Source: Acanthornis magna (lineage: Eukaryota > Chordata > Aves > Passeriformes > Acanthizidae). From it: a DNA stretch of 64,000 nt. Below the pieces are notes generated by a model. That model was not told where the DNA came from, ran no database searches, and saw only the letters and a program-made list of their open reading frames with translations. This document shows, piece by piece, positions 1 through 12,000 of the stretch; position 1 is the stretch's first letter; the number at the start of each line of letters is the position of its first letter. The stretch is taken from positions 12,862,501 through 12,926,500 of the forward strand of contig JAWUZG010000051.1 of assembly GCA_036785705.1 (NCBI GenBank), read 5' to 3'. A program made the position numbers and the translations under genes.

Positions 1-3000
1 AAAGGACAACTTCTTGTTGCTCAGATCAGACTTACAAAGTTCTGATCTAACTCAAATTCCCAAGGGTGAAAAACAAGTGCAATGGAAGTCCAAAAAAATC
101 AATAGCAGTCTTTCTTTTTACTTCACTGACCTTTAAAAATTACTTTGAGGTTGAAATCCTGCCCACTAACTTCAGTGGTTCTTGGATGAGGTCCACATAA
201 AAGTGTTTACTACTTCCGGAGCATTTCTTCAAAAAGTGGGGAGCTTTCCTGTGCTTGCTACATACAAACTCCATTGGCAAAGTGGAATCAAAACTCAGAC
301 AACTTTACATTAGATCAAATGTATTTATTGATGAAGGTACTTTGAGCAGTCCTGCTGAATGCCTGCATCCTTCTTATCAAAATCTTGCAGATATTGAGTG
401 GGTTTTTCCCTGTGCTTGATTCTGCCTAAGGATTTTCTGCCATCCTCCTCCAGGGGCTCTGTGCAGGTACAACTGTACACATCCACAATCTCTGCTTCTC
501 AGAGTCAGGGCTCCCAACTGGATTGGAAAGGTATTGAGATATTTTAAAAGGTTTATACTACCTTGCGACCTGCCTTTTCCTCTTTAGCAGTGGGAGTGAA
601 AACTTGGGTACTTTTCATAACAGCCAATTATCATGTAAAAAACCTGAGAGACTCAAGACACATTTTCTGCCTTAGGTTTAAATAAAGTACTGTCTACCCA
701 GAAACAACTGCAGAGGCAAATATTAGAAAAAAACCCTGTGTGTACCCTTTGCTTAGGTTGGTTCCAACTACAGAAGCTGTAATTTGTCTGGTTTCAATAT
801 TGAAGCTTCAGAAAAGTATTAAGGTAGTGAATATGAAAGCAGAAATGTGTCAGCCTCAGCCCTGCACTCACTTGATCCCCATTAGCTGGGACAGCGGTTC
901 ATGTGCTTCAAGTGGCTGTGGTTAAAAACGCTTTTATGTCTATCTAAAGTTACTACCAATAATACAGGGCCCTCTACCAGCACTGTCGCAGGGTACAAGT
1001 TCTTGGAAGCCGTAATAACAGGATTGTTTCTCTTCCTGCATGTATGATCATTTTAACCTTAATTGTAGCTGTTCATTTATTAAAATAAATAACTCAGGAA
1101 TATAACAAGTTTTAAATTCCAGCTGTTCAAACAATCCTTTTATTTTCTTTGTGCACATGGTTTTGTGGGTAATTTATCGTATTAATTTTCTTCTTCTCTT
1201 TTTTTTTTTTTTTTTTTTTTTAAATACTAAGAAATGTGCAATATATTTTCCAGATATACTTGAGAACTATCTATGGGACCACCACTGGTTCAGTACAGGG
1301 CCATAACGAAAAATGGACTTTTCTCTTTCTTTGATAGCACATGAACTATGATACTTACTGATTTCTGATTCTGATAATGATTCACAAAGTATGATTGAGA
1401 CTGCTACTGTGCAGCTCATTATTCCACCTGTCCCTTTGCTCTTCCCTTTACCTGTCATCTCATTTTCCCTGAACTTTGCTTAAATGCTTAATAGTGTCCA
1501 CTGTGCCTTCTCCCAAAGGGATACTACTCTTTGTCCTTTGTATACACCAGAGTCCATTTAACAGCCTACTTTGAGATAGGTAGCTCTGCTTCCTATATCA
1601 GACAGCTTACAGGGGATAGAGAGGTGGAGATTCAAGGACAATTCTTCCCCATGCTCCTCCAGTGAAGCCAGAGAAGGGCCTCCTCACTTCCTAAAAGAAG
1701 AGGCAAGAGGGCAGAGAGGTTCTGGCCTCAAACTGTCCTCCCACACTCTGTCAGTCCTGAGGAGATGCAGGGAAAGGGAGGCAACTTGCAGCAGCAGGGA
1801 GAGTCAGCGCTGTTGGCTGGCATCCAGGTATGATTCAGAACACAAGTAACAAAAACGTTCTTAGGAACTGATTCTGGTTTTAAACCTTTCATATACATTA
1901 TTAAGTCAGACTGGAGGGGCAATAGAATCACTGAATCCAAATGGAGTCTTTAAAAAAGGTCTCTCTTCTGTAGTTTTGTAATCTTGTTATCAGACCATCT
2001 CACGTATCAAGGAAAGCTGGTGATTTTGTTGCATTCGGCGATGCAAAACATATAATGAAGCATAGTCCCATTTGTAGAAAGATAAGACATAAAGGAAATA
2101 AAGGAAATAGTATTTTATATCTGCTAGGGAAATAGAACTCACAAATATGAATGCCTTGATTTTCATTAGCATTTAAAGTTGGCAGTACGTTTGTCTGGTC
2201 CTAAAGTAGATATGGATCACTTTTAAACCCCACTTTAGTGCTGGAGTAGTGTAAAATGTCCCTGTGAATCAAACGAAGGATGGGGTCTTCTGACCATTTA
2301 TCTTCTGACCACAGGCACTGTAGAACTCTAATGTGGTCAAGAAAGGCTGCAGCTTTTCTGCATGGTGACAGGTGTAAATAATCTGGAGGAGTGCATGTAA
2401 GGTCTGCTTCTGTTTACATGTGCATGCCAGTTGCCTAATTCTGACGTGTAAATGCTTCCCATATCCTAAAAATGGCAAAGCCTATATAATTCACCTCAAG
2501 TCACCCCAGAATTCTGAATCCAATTAGTGATAGGAGCCAATGAGTTCTGCTTCAGAATTTGTTTCCTTTCAAAAACAAAAAGAAATTTTTTGTAAAGGAG
2601 CGGTTGTTCACAGGACTACTGCCTCCTGATTTTCTCTGCATGATGTTCTCCTTCACACAGACTAATTGTCAGCACTTCTGAGTGTGATATCCAGCTTCCA
2701 GCATACTACAAGATGCTCATAGGGGAAAGCATACCATTACTATGAAAGATAGTGAGCTGTCCCACAGGAGACACTTGGCAGAAGGAATAGGGAAATAAAG
2801 TCAGTTTGAAACTGTAGCTGAACATTTGCAGACTGTTACAAAGCCTGTAAAACAGGAGAAATCCCAGCATGTTTCAGTTATATTGGCTCTCCTGTATCAT
2901 GAATCCCATGACCTAGGCGTCTATTCCACAGTTCACAAGAAGTAATAGTGGGAGAGAATAGATTAAAATTGAGGAAGAAAAAGCAGCAAAGACAATAGAA

Positions 3001-3058
3001 CCAGATTTCCTAGCTTTTGAATGCTTCATGAAAAGTATTTTAAGCCTTCTATTTAAAG

Positions 3059-3060
<2 letters not shown>
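1..3060. other. Unannotated AT-rich non-coding stretch
   Basis: I see no gene here. The frames are short, have stops throughout and match no family I know. The only notable items are a poly-T run at 1199-1221 and, at about 150-185, a degenerate match to a motif common in old amniote repeats (a 'GAAATCCTG ... ACTTCAGTGG' pattern). The rest reads as unique intergenic or intronic DNA. Confidence 0.6.
1199..1221. repeat. Poly-T run (23 T)
   Basis: An uninterrupted run of 23 T. It could be the reversed poly-A tail of a retroposed copy, but the flanks show no recognisable element and CR1 lacks poly-A tails, so I treat it as a simple homopolymer. Confidence 0.9.

Positions 3061-3112
<52 letters not shown>
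3061..3112. repeat. (GT)26 microsatellite
   Basis: A perfect dinucleotide repeat of about 26 GT units with no interruption, followed by GTGGGGT. Perfect tracts of this length are normally length-polymorphic. Confidence 0.97.
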
Positions 3113-3113
<1 letters not shown>

Positions 3114-4170
3114 GTGGGGTCTGTATTTTAGTTCTTCACCTTGGAACAGAAGTTCTTTTTTCTGCTTTTGAAGAACTACTTGGATGGTAATGATGTGGAG
3201 TTATGAGACATGTAAATGCTTTTAACCTAAAAAAGCACTAAAATATCCAGATACCAAAATAGGCAGAGGGCTTGTCTGGAAAAAATTTAGAAAGTTGCTC
3301 TGAAAAGTGACTAACAAAAGATCCTCTTTCCACTTACACAGTAAATAAACTAGGATGAAAATAATTACTGTCCACAGGTATGGCAAAAATAGCTGATTGC
3401 TGTGACAACCATGAACAGATGTATGAGGAAATCTTCCCAGGGTTAGCAAAGCACTGCTTGGGGGCATCAGAAAGCTTTGTAGCCTGGAATGATTGCTGAT
3501 GTTCTACTGAATACCACACACATTACCAACCACCAGAGAAGTCAGAGGTAGAGTGATTTTGTCTGAATCCCTTCCCCTCACTGCTTTGCACACATCAGCA
3601 CACATCCAGTCCCATGCAGAACTTTCCAAATTGAAATCACATATTGTGCTTCCCCTGAAATGTGCAAGCCATCTGCCACAACTCTGTTTGGGTTTGAGCC
3701 ATTTCTTTGTGAATAGGTGCTTATCAGTTTCTCTTGTTATTATTTGTACTTTGAGGTAGGTGATGGGGGAGTCCAAGACCACCAACACTCTCTTTGTCTG
3801 ACCAGATGCATACAGAATTATTTTCTATAAATAACGGAAGAAGGTTCTGAAAAATGTATTCTTATTTATATTCCCATTGGATTTTTCATTAGTTCTGGCT
3901 TGTGTGTTTATTTTTAATGTGTCAAGAAATAATAATAGAGAAGTATTGTAAGTATATTATGGCAAAAGTGCTAATAACATCAAAGAAAATAATCTGTTTT
4001 ACAAAAATTGTGAAGAATGTGTGTATGATTCACTATAAGTGTGTGCCAGTGTTTTCAGCAAGTGTTTCAAAGTATGCAAAGTACTAGTAAGCAGTATTTG
4101 TTTTCCCCTGTGGATAGCTGAGATGGTCATCGATATATGGGAGGCAAAAGGACAGTTTTGTTTTGCTTTC
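3113..4170. other. Unannotated non-coding stretch
   Basis: No gene or repeat recognised. Both strands contain frames of 60-95 codons over 3222-3788, but they overlap each other, lack conserved motifs and have no splice-site context that would support them. Confidence 0.55.
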
Positions 4171-4220
4171 TTTTGGTTTGGTTTGGTTTGGTTTGGTTTG
4201 GTTTGGTTTGGTTTGGTTTT
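4171..4220. repeat. (GGTTT)n pentanucleotide microsatellite
   Basis: About nine uninterrupted GGTTT units cover 4175-4219, with a partial unit at the left edge. The translated 86-codon frame here (4039-4299) reads repeated GLVWF only because of this tract and should not be taken as coding. Confidence 0.96.
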
Positions 4221-4649
4221 GAAGAAAATCCTGCTGAAGAAGTGGCCTTTTTATTCCTTTCACCTACATGAGCTTAAGACTTGGTTTGCTCTCCCATAAA
4301 GAATTCCATAGCCAGTAATTCTAATCCCCAAAACACTCTCCCTGAACACTAAGACAAAGCCAAAATGTAATTTTTTTTCACATATTGTCTCAATGGAGCA
4401 CAGTTGCTCTGTGGGCTGTGGACAGAGAGGTGATCTGATGCACACATCCTTTGAGCATGCATCTACACTATTTTTTCCCCCCAGAAATTATCCTGAACAT
4501 AATAAAAAAAAAATTGTTATTCCCTCACAAAATTGAAAATGTCTCAATAATTCAATAACCTGAAGTATTATTTTGATACCAGTGTGTCTTGCTTCCTTTT
4601 GAAGGTCACAGATTTATGTACATATGTACAAATAAGATGAAAAATCTAA

Positions 4650-4800
4650 TTTGGGATTAGAAGGTACCTGTGGAGCAGGACCACTTTGAAGTTATTTCAG
4701 ATTGCTCATGACCTTGTCTGGTCCAGTTTTAAATACCTCCAAAAAAAGAGAATCCATAACCTCCTTTGGCATGAAATATAATTTCTTCATGTGCTTCCAT
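4650..4800 (-). mobile_element. CR1 LINE 3' fragment, degenerate
   Basis: Read on the plus strand, this stretch follows the familiar antisense order of the avian CR1 3' region: an 'AGGTACCTGTGGAG' block, then 'TTGCTCATGACCTTGTCTGGTCCAG', then 'ATACCTCCAAAAAAAGAGAATCCATAACCTCCTTTGGC', then a 'TTTCTTCATG' block (pieces abbreviated). The element therefore lies on the minus strand. It is heavily diverged and 5'-truncated, as most CR1 copies are. No reverse transcriptase frame survives. Assignment is from memory of the CR1 consensus. Confidence 0.7.
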
Positions 4801-5945
4801 TTTTAAATAGGAATCTCCATGGCCAGCTTAGTATTTCCACAGTGAATTTAAGCTTTCATAGCCATTATTAGAAAAATACAATTCAGCTCCTTGTATGATT
4901 AATTGAGATTTTCCTTCTGCAGAAGACTTTAGAGCAATGGAGCACGTCAGGTATACCAGTGTTTGTTAAACATAGCAGCAAGATAGGAAGGCAACAGACG
5001 CACAACATATAAGCTTAAGTACCACTGGTCAGAGCAGAAACTGCTTTTCCAAAGTCTCTGGAATTTTTAAAGGAAATTGTAATTTGATTTTCACCAGAAA
5101 AAATTTAAAGCATTCAATCCATTTGGGACACACTTGCCAGGAATATTTTAGTAAATGAACTTATTTTGTAAAGAAAAGAAATTATTCACAGGAAATTAAT
5201 TCAGAAGTTTTATCCAGAAACCAGAACCTGAGTTTTAGGTTTGTCCCATGTCTGTAAAACTCTGTCCAGAGAAATAAAATGTTGTATGCTTGCAATGGAC
5301 AGCAGAGCAAACAAATGACAAACCAAGGCTCAGTAAGTAATGGGCAGATTCAGGAAGATGGCATCCTTCCTGCAAATACCTTTCAAGCAGAAAAAGCAGT
5401 GATATGTGCCAGGCTCGATGCTCATAGCAGTTTTTCACACACCTATCTTATCATTGCAGTCTGCAGAACATGTTGTTTTAGAAATTTACAAACCAGATTG
5501 GCTGCTGGATAAAAGGATAATCCAGTTTCTCAATGTTTCTTAGGCTTCTTCATTTGCACCACTTCTAACAACAATCCCCAAGAAAATGTCCACTAGATAC
5601 ACAATATTTGTAATGATCTTGTCCCAAATGGAGGCAGTTCCTCTAACAGTGTCCGGAAAGTAAGTGAATTTTACACGATGACCAATCTCAAGTGCAGGCT
5701 GCTCTGCTGTACCAAATCACTGTTGTTCACTTTCTTGGAACTGTTTGGCAGCACTTAAAATCACTAAGGTAAATTCTTTTAAAATATATGTCTACCCTTA
5801 AAGCCAGATGCCTTGGGAACATGAATGCAGTTCACGGATGTCTGGGAGACAGGAGGAAAGTGTAACTGATACTTTGTTTCCCCATCCCATTTGAAATGTT
5901 TTGCTTCTCTAAAGTATGGTATAATTTAAGGAAGAAAGGAAGCAC
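4801..5945. other. Unannotated non-coding stretch
   Basis: AT-rich DNA lying between two CR1 fragments. No gene, RNA or repeat recognised. Confidence 0.5.
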
Positions 5946-6001
5946 CTTGGTTGAACTCGATGGTCTTAGGGTCTTTTCCAGACTTAATGGTTCTATGACC
6001 T
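5946..6001 (+). mobile_element. CR1 LINE 3' terminal scrap
   Basis: About 55 bases match the terminal part of CR1 on the plus strand. 'TTGGTTGAACTCGATGGTC' is followed by 'TTAGGGTCTTTTCCAGAC' and ends in 'TGGTTCTATGA', which is the 8-bp tail repeat that ends CR1 elements. Only the extreme 3' end is present, as expected for severe 5' truncation. Confidence 0.8.
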
Positions 6002-9000
6002 CTCCTAATGTAGAGAATGCCACTCACTCCATCAAACAGTCCTTGAAATGAGCATAAAGTATTGGAGTTTTAACTTTTCAGGCATCTGGAAGACTATGTT
6101 ATTCTTCTTCTCCTTGAACAAGTGTGTTTCTTTCTTGTGAAGACAGCTATGGGAGAATTTGGGGCTTTATATCTTATCCTTAAAAGACGCATGTAAATTT
6201 GCCAAAAACCCTCACTGTTGTATTAAAAGCTACAAGAGGAGCAGTAACAATCAGATAAAATTACACAGGTGTTTACCAGAGGCTGGTATGCCTCAGCTCC
6301 ATCTTTGTTTCTCCGATCCAAACAATGATGTCCTCCTTAATAATCCAAAATAAGAAGCTGAGTGATGGGCAAAGAGGGAAATCAGCAGGAGAAAAGTAAC
6401 CTGGACCATATTTATATGCTGACCTTAAATCTCTGAACTACCCTCTTAATAAGGTCCTCATAATTAATATAAGCATTAATATTTCATGAACAGCATTTCT
6501 ATGACTTTTCATTCTTTATATTGTAAAATTCCCCACAATAACCTAAGGTCTGCCCATGTTATCTTTGATATTTCTCTTGGAAAGAGACAGCATTGCTGTG
6601 ACCAGTCTGGGGCTGCATATATATTAATCAGTGAGTATGTGTGCACTCTTTGGCAAGGTAGCTGCAATTAAATCGTGTTTATAAGCGCAGAGTTCTGCCC
6701 ACATTCTCTCAGACTCTGTCTTTTACACAGCAGTGTTTGACACCAGTTGAAGGAACTTCATTACCTACCTGTCTTTGAAACTTAGTTAAAATCAATTCAC
6801 AAAACTCAAGCGATTTAGCTGGGAGGACAGACTCATAGGCAGCACTTCTATGTAAGTCCCATTTCTATGCAAAATTCCCACATTTTGTCAGCTTCTTGGC
6901 TTGAAAGAAGGTGGCTGAATTAAGTTCTAGGTATGTCCAGCTGAAGGCATGATTTGGCATCACTGTGTATATAAAAAGTTGTCTTATTTACAGTGGTCTC
7001 AAAAGTTGTAATGTTGACCCCACAAATGTCTTTTCTCACTGTCATGACTCTCCTCTTTTCATATTAAATTTCCCTGCCTATGAAATCAGAGCAATATAGA
7101 GGAGCAGCAGCTCAAGATTATGACAACCAAGAGCTTATGGACTTCCTTACTAAGATGGTGGGGCATGTATGGGCAAATTAATTCCTGAACAAAAGATTAC
7201 CCTTCCTGTTCAGGAAATATTTAATGTGAGGTAATATAGTTTTAACAGGAAAAACCTTGAGACATTTTAATTAATATAAGGTTGCCAGCATCTAGAAAAA
7301 TCTAGTCTGAACCTCCAGGTAGAAAAATCAGTGTCCTCCCTGAGTCTGGGTGCCGTGCACCCAGAACTGCAAAACTTGGAGTGTGTTGGTAGCCTCATGC
7401 AGTTTTCCCTTTTCCCCAGGCAGAAAAGTTTAGACAGGTCCAGAAAGGCACCAGGTCTTCAAAAGTAAAGACCTTTAAGTTGTACATTTACTTGTGGCTT
7501 GTTTTAAACCCGTCTGCTACATCCTGTAAAACATACTAGGACTGCTGTTACTTCTTTATTGGCTTGTAAAACTTGATCATCTCTCCCAAATCCACAAGAG
7601 CACTGTTTACTAAGCTACTATTTCCTATTTTCCAAAAGATACCAGACACCTATAAGGAAAATTTAGTATAGGAAAGTTTGTCAGCTCTTTCTGAAGTTTT
7701 AGTTTGAAAGAGGTTGGCAAAGAAGATGCTGTTACCATCAAAATCACTGGTCAGCGCTGAAACAGGCTGTATGTTTGTAATGAGATGATCATTATAATTC
7801 GCTTCCCTGAGAACTGCTAGGGTTGTTTCTGATGGGTTGGATCCATATATAATGCATAATGGAGGGTAAGATTCCTGCTAGCAGAGGTTTACCTAATAAT
7901 TAATAAGGAATTTTATGAGTGGCAAATCCAGGCCAGCTAAATTCATATGCCTTCCCTAGGTTTATCTAATAAAGTGTAAGCTTTCAGACTACTAAAGTAC
8001 TCATGTGATGGCTGCCAAATTCACTAGTGCTGCTGGATGCACTGCTGGAAAACAGGAAACTCCGTGGCCAAGGAGGTGAGATGCAGCTGTCCCCTGCCCC
8101 CAGGAGGGGCAGTCAATGAACAGTCGGCAGAACAGGATGGAAAAGGATGTATCATCTGGACAGCTGACAGAGACCGTGGGTTGATTCTGAACAGAAGATA
8201 TGATCCAAAGCAGACAGGAATTTAAATTAGTTAGTGAGGGAAAGGGCATTGCTATTCCTACTGTTGGTGACCAGCTGTCCAATGGCAGTAGTTTAGGATT
8301 TATCAGCTAATTTGCTAACTCACTGGCATCTAAACTTTCTTTAGGTAACTCCTTTTAGGGCTTCATTGTCAGCCCTTTAAAGAGGGTCTTTGCTGCATTC
8401 TGAAGGAAGCTGCAGGAAGCAGAACACAGGCTGAATGTTTTAGCAGCAGAAGGATGTGAAAAGTGTGGGAAATTTTGCCAAATCTTCTTGGCTTTTCTGC
8501 ACTAAATTTGACTCCTATTTCCTATGTTTTAACCTCTGACGCTGTTTTTTAGGAGCTCTGTATAGCATATATTTGAGTTGCTGAAGAGTCAAACAGTTAC
8601 AGCAAAAATCTAATGGCTTATTCATCAGATATGTCAGGTTTTCAAGACACCAGTTATTTCTTAGTAACCAGAACTTCTCTTAGCTGCAGCCGTGCATCTC
8701 CTGGCCTTAATGTACAGAGACAGCAAACATTCTCACATTCTCAGAAAATGAATGTTTCCATTCTTTTCAATGTGGGTAGAAATGGTGAATAGTCTTCATT
8801 AAACTTTAAATTCTCCCAGTCGTCTATGGCATGTCTTTATGGTGAAAGTTCTACTCACCCAAAATAATAATAGTAATTTTTATTCCTTTTAACACTTTTC
8901 CTCCCATAGCCCTTCAGAGACTGATAAACTAGATGTAATGAGTGACCACAACTGAAATGCAGCCAATTTTGAGGTGAAACACAGAAGCTACACAATGACA

Positions 9001-12000
9001 AACAATAACATTTCAAAATAGGTTAGGAGAGGACAGAAGGAGTAATAGTATATGCAAGTGAAAATTCAGGGGGAATGTGAGAATACAAAACAGGAATTTG
9101 GTCAGTACATACCGTATTTAAAACTCACACTAAAAATAAGAATTTCAGGGGAGGGTTAGTAGCTGAATGTTCTTTTGAGACTACATTCAGCTTGCTGCCA
9201 AGTGCATTCAGCGTGTGATAAAAGCAATTGAAATGTTTGACCAAAATGTGAAACACAGGGAATTTGTTTCACACCACACCCATTAGTAGGAAATTATAAC
9301 TATTTTTTCTAGTGAGAGTGATTCTATTCAAAATAAGCAGCTACCCAGGAGGAGAAATAGGTGTGGGGAGGATCCATTGAGTTTAAGCCAAGGAGCATTC
9401 TGTGTCTGTCGGCACTTTTACTCTGTCACACTTTGTCCACAGAGGGATGTGACATTTATTGACACCAGGGCACACAGTGTCTTGGTGATTTTGTATATTA
9501 TCCCTCAGGATCCTAAAATGAAAATGAGGTATCCAACCACCCACAGTTTAATTTGCAGCTATTATTGTAAGAGGCCCTGGAGCTAAGGTGTCTCTCAGTA
9601 AATTCTGCCTTGTCTGTATTCTCTTATATCCACTTGGGATTTCCCTGCAGTACCTCTCGAGCAACATAAAGAACTCTCTATTCAGCCTGTGAAAACTCCC
9701 ATCTGCTCAACTGCCTCATGGAAGTTCATTGGTTTCAATTACTTTCAGCAAGGGAATATTGGGCTTTGTAGACCCAACTGTGTTATAAGTCTTTTCCTGG
9801 CAATTTTGCTTTATTCACTTTTTGCATTTTTGAGGTAATGCATAGCAGCCCCTGGTGCAGAGGCCCATGGAGCCACCCCCTGTACAAACATCCAGTTCAC
9901 AGGCCCTGTTGGCCATTTTGTCTGCTCCAATGGACACCTCAAACATCCCACACCGGTGAAAGAACCTGGTAATGGCACCTAAATGATGGCATGAACAGCA
10001 AAGTCTTGACTTCGTGTTGAGATGAGATACCCAGGGCTGTACACCCATCTCAGCCTAAGTCTGGTTCAGCAATAGAAGCAGACCTATATCCCAAGAATTT
10101 TTCCCTGAACAGCTCACAGTGCTAAGCCCAAATGAAGGCACCACCCCAGGGGGAGCTGCTGCTCAGCAATATCCAATTCCCACATGCCCCCTTTTTTTGA
10201 GGGGATCCTGGTAGACACCCTATTAAAGGGAGGATATCTCCAATTCTTACAGTAAATTTCTCTCCTTCTGCTGTCTCCTGGGCTGGAATTGTCTCTGAAA
10301 GCTGGAGAAAGAGCTCGAGAGCTGGCCAGAGATGAAGAGTGAACAGGGGAACTCCACTGGTAATGCAGGGCTGAATTTTGCCACATCCAGGCTGTAGACA
10401 GAAAAGGGATTTTTAGTTTTGTTCCTCTTCCCCATCATTAGAGAACAGAACTAGATTTTAGAACAACAGAACTGGATTTTTGCATATGTTGCTAGGACGT
10501 CTGGAACTAACTTTCAGTAGGAAATAGACCTTTATGTCTTTTTAACTCCCTGATGTTGTTTAGTTCTCATGAAAAAAAGCTGGCTTAGTTTGTAGCCTGA
10601 AATTCAGATGGACAGTCCCTGCTGTTAAAATTGTTTTGCTGTTAGTCCAGCTAAAATGTGAAGAAGCAATTCGACATATATTGGACCTTTCTGATAGCCA
10701 TTTTAATCTCCAAATCCAGATGTTTCAGGCCAAGTTGTTTAGCAGATGGACATGCATTTCACAGAAAAAGCATGTTGTAGTCTGAGTTGTAGGTGTGATG
10801 GGAAATATGCTGTGTTGGCATCCAGCTAGCACAAAGGCCGGTTTCATTCTCTGCTGTGTTGACATTTTTCAACTTCTTTTCCACATTTTTTCTGTTTGTT
10901 CAGACAACCTGAATCTTGAAGTGATGGAAGGATGCCTGCAACCTCCTGGGTAAACTGGTGCTGTTGGCAGTTCAGCCAAATGCTTTGCTGTAGCTTAAGA
11001 CTCCACCAGAAATCCAAAGAACTCAAATGTCTGTACACTCCAGCCCAAGCAGACAATGTGTAAATGTTTAGTCTGAGGTATTTTATTATCTTGTTTCTCT
11101 TCTATTTGAGAATGAACATTTAACCTGTCCTGGATTTTTAATAATTTTTTCAGCAATGGTTGAAAAATATAATAAAATTAATTTTGTGTCCTCCTAGTCT
11201 CAGTGAAAGAATAAAATATTTAAAATTCTCTAGGTTGAGGGAGTGAAAAATTATTGGTATGGGGTCTCCTGTGAAATCCATGGTTTATGTAGAAAAAACT
11301 TTAAATATCCTTCAGGCAGAATATTTTCAGAAAGACTTTTTTTTAGCTGTTGAGAACTTTATTCAATATGGACAAGAGAAAACATTCTTCCATTAAATGC
11401 TGGAGAGATTTCAATGTATTGAGCAGCTGGGAAACATTATAGATCAAATGAAAACCTTCTGCATTGAATTTTTCATGGTGGTTGGTGATTATTACTTATT
11501 ACAGCACATGTTAAATTACCTTTGCTCACTCCTGATGATTTAGCTTACATATTCGCTCTTGAGTAGCTGAAAGGCTTCATCAGTGGAATTAATTCTACTT
11601 GGAAAGAAGCTCCCAGACTTCAGCATAAGATATGTCTTTCAGTTCAAATATTTCCTGCCTTTCCTGGCAGGAAGTTTTTCTTACAGTGAGATGGCTTGAA
11701 AGGAAGATCTCATTGTTATTTCTTGCAGAGATGTGTGGGTGCTATTTTTTAGTTTTACTAGGTGACATAATCATGTCTATCTTAAAATAAATGCTTTTTG
11801 AAAACTTAATTTTCACAGACATTTCAGATGAAATCCAGCTGAATCACTGGGCCAGCAGCCACCCCAAATAATTGAGGCCATTAATTTCAGAAGCATGACA
11901 TCAATGTTCAGTTTGCCCAGGAAGCAGAAGACTCAAGAATAGTCACCCAGATTAGGATGTTGAGTTTCTGTTTAGCTGATTCAATCCACTTAAGGTAATT

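Noticed and set aside
1918..1940. CR1-tail-like 'ATAGAATCACTGAATCC'
   Set aside because: Only the short tail-like word is present and the neighbouring CR1 blocks are missing on both sides.
4039..4299. 86-codon frame with GLVWFGLVWF repeat
   Set aside because: The repeat comes from the GGTTT microsatellite, not from a protein repeat.
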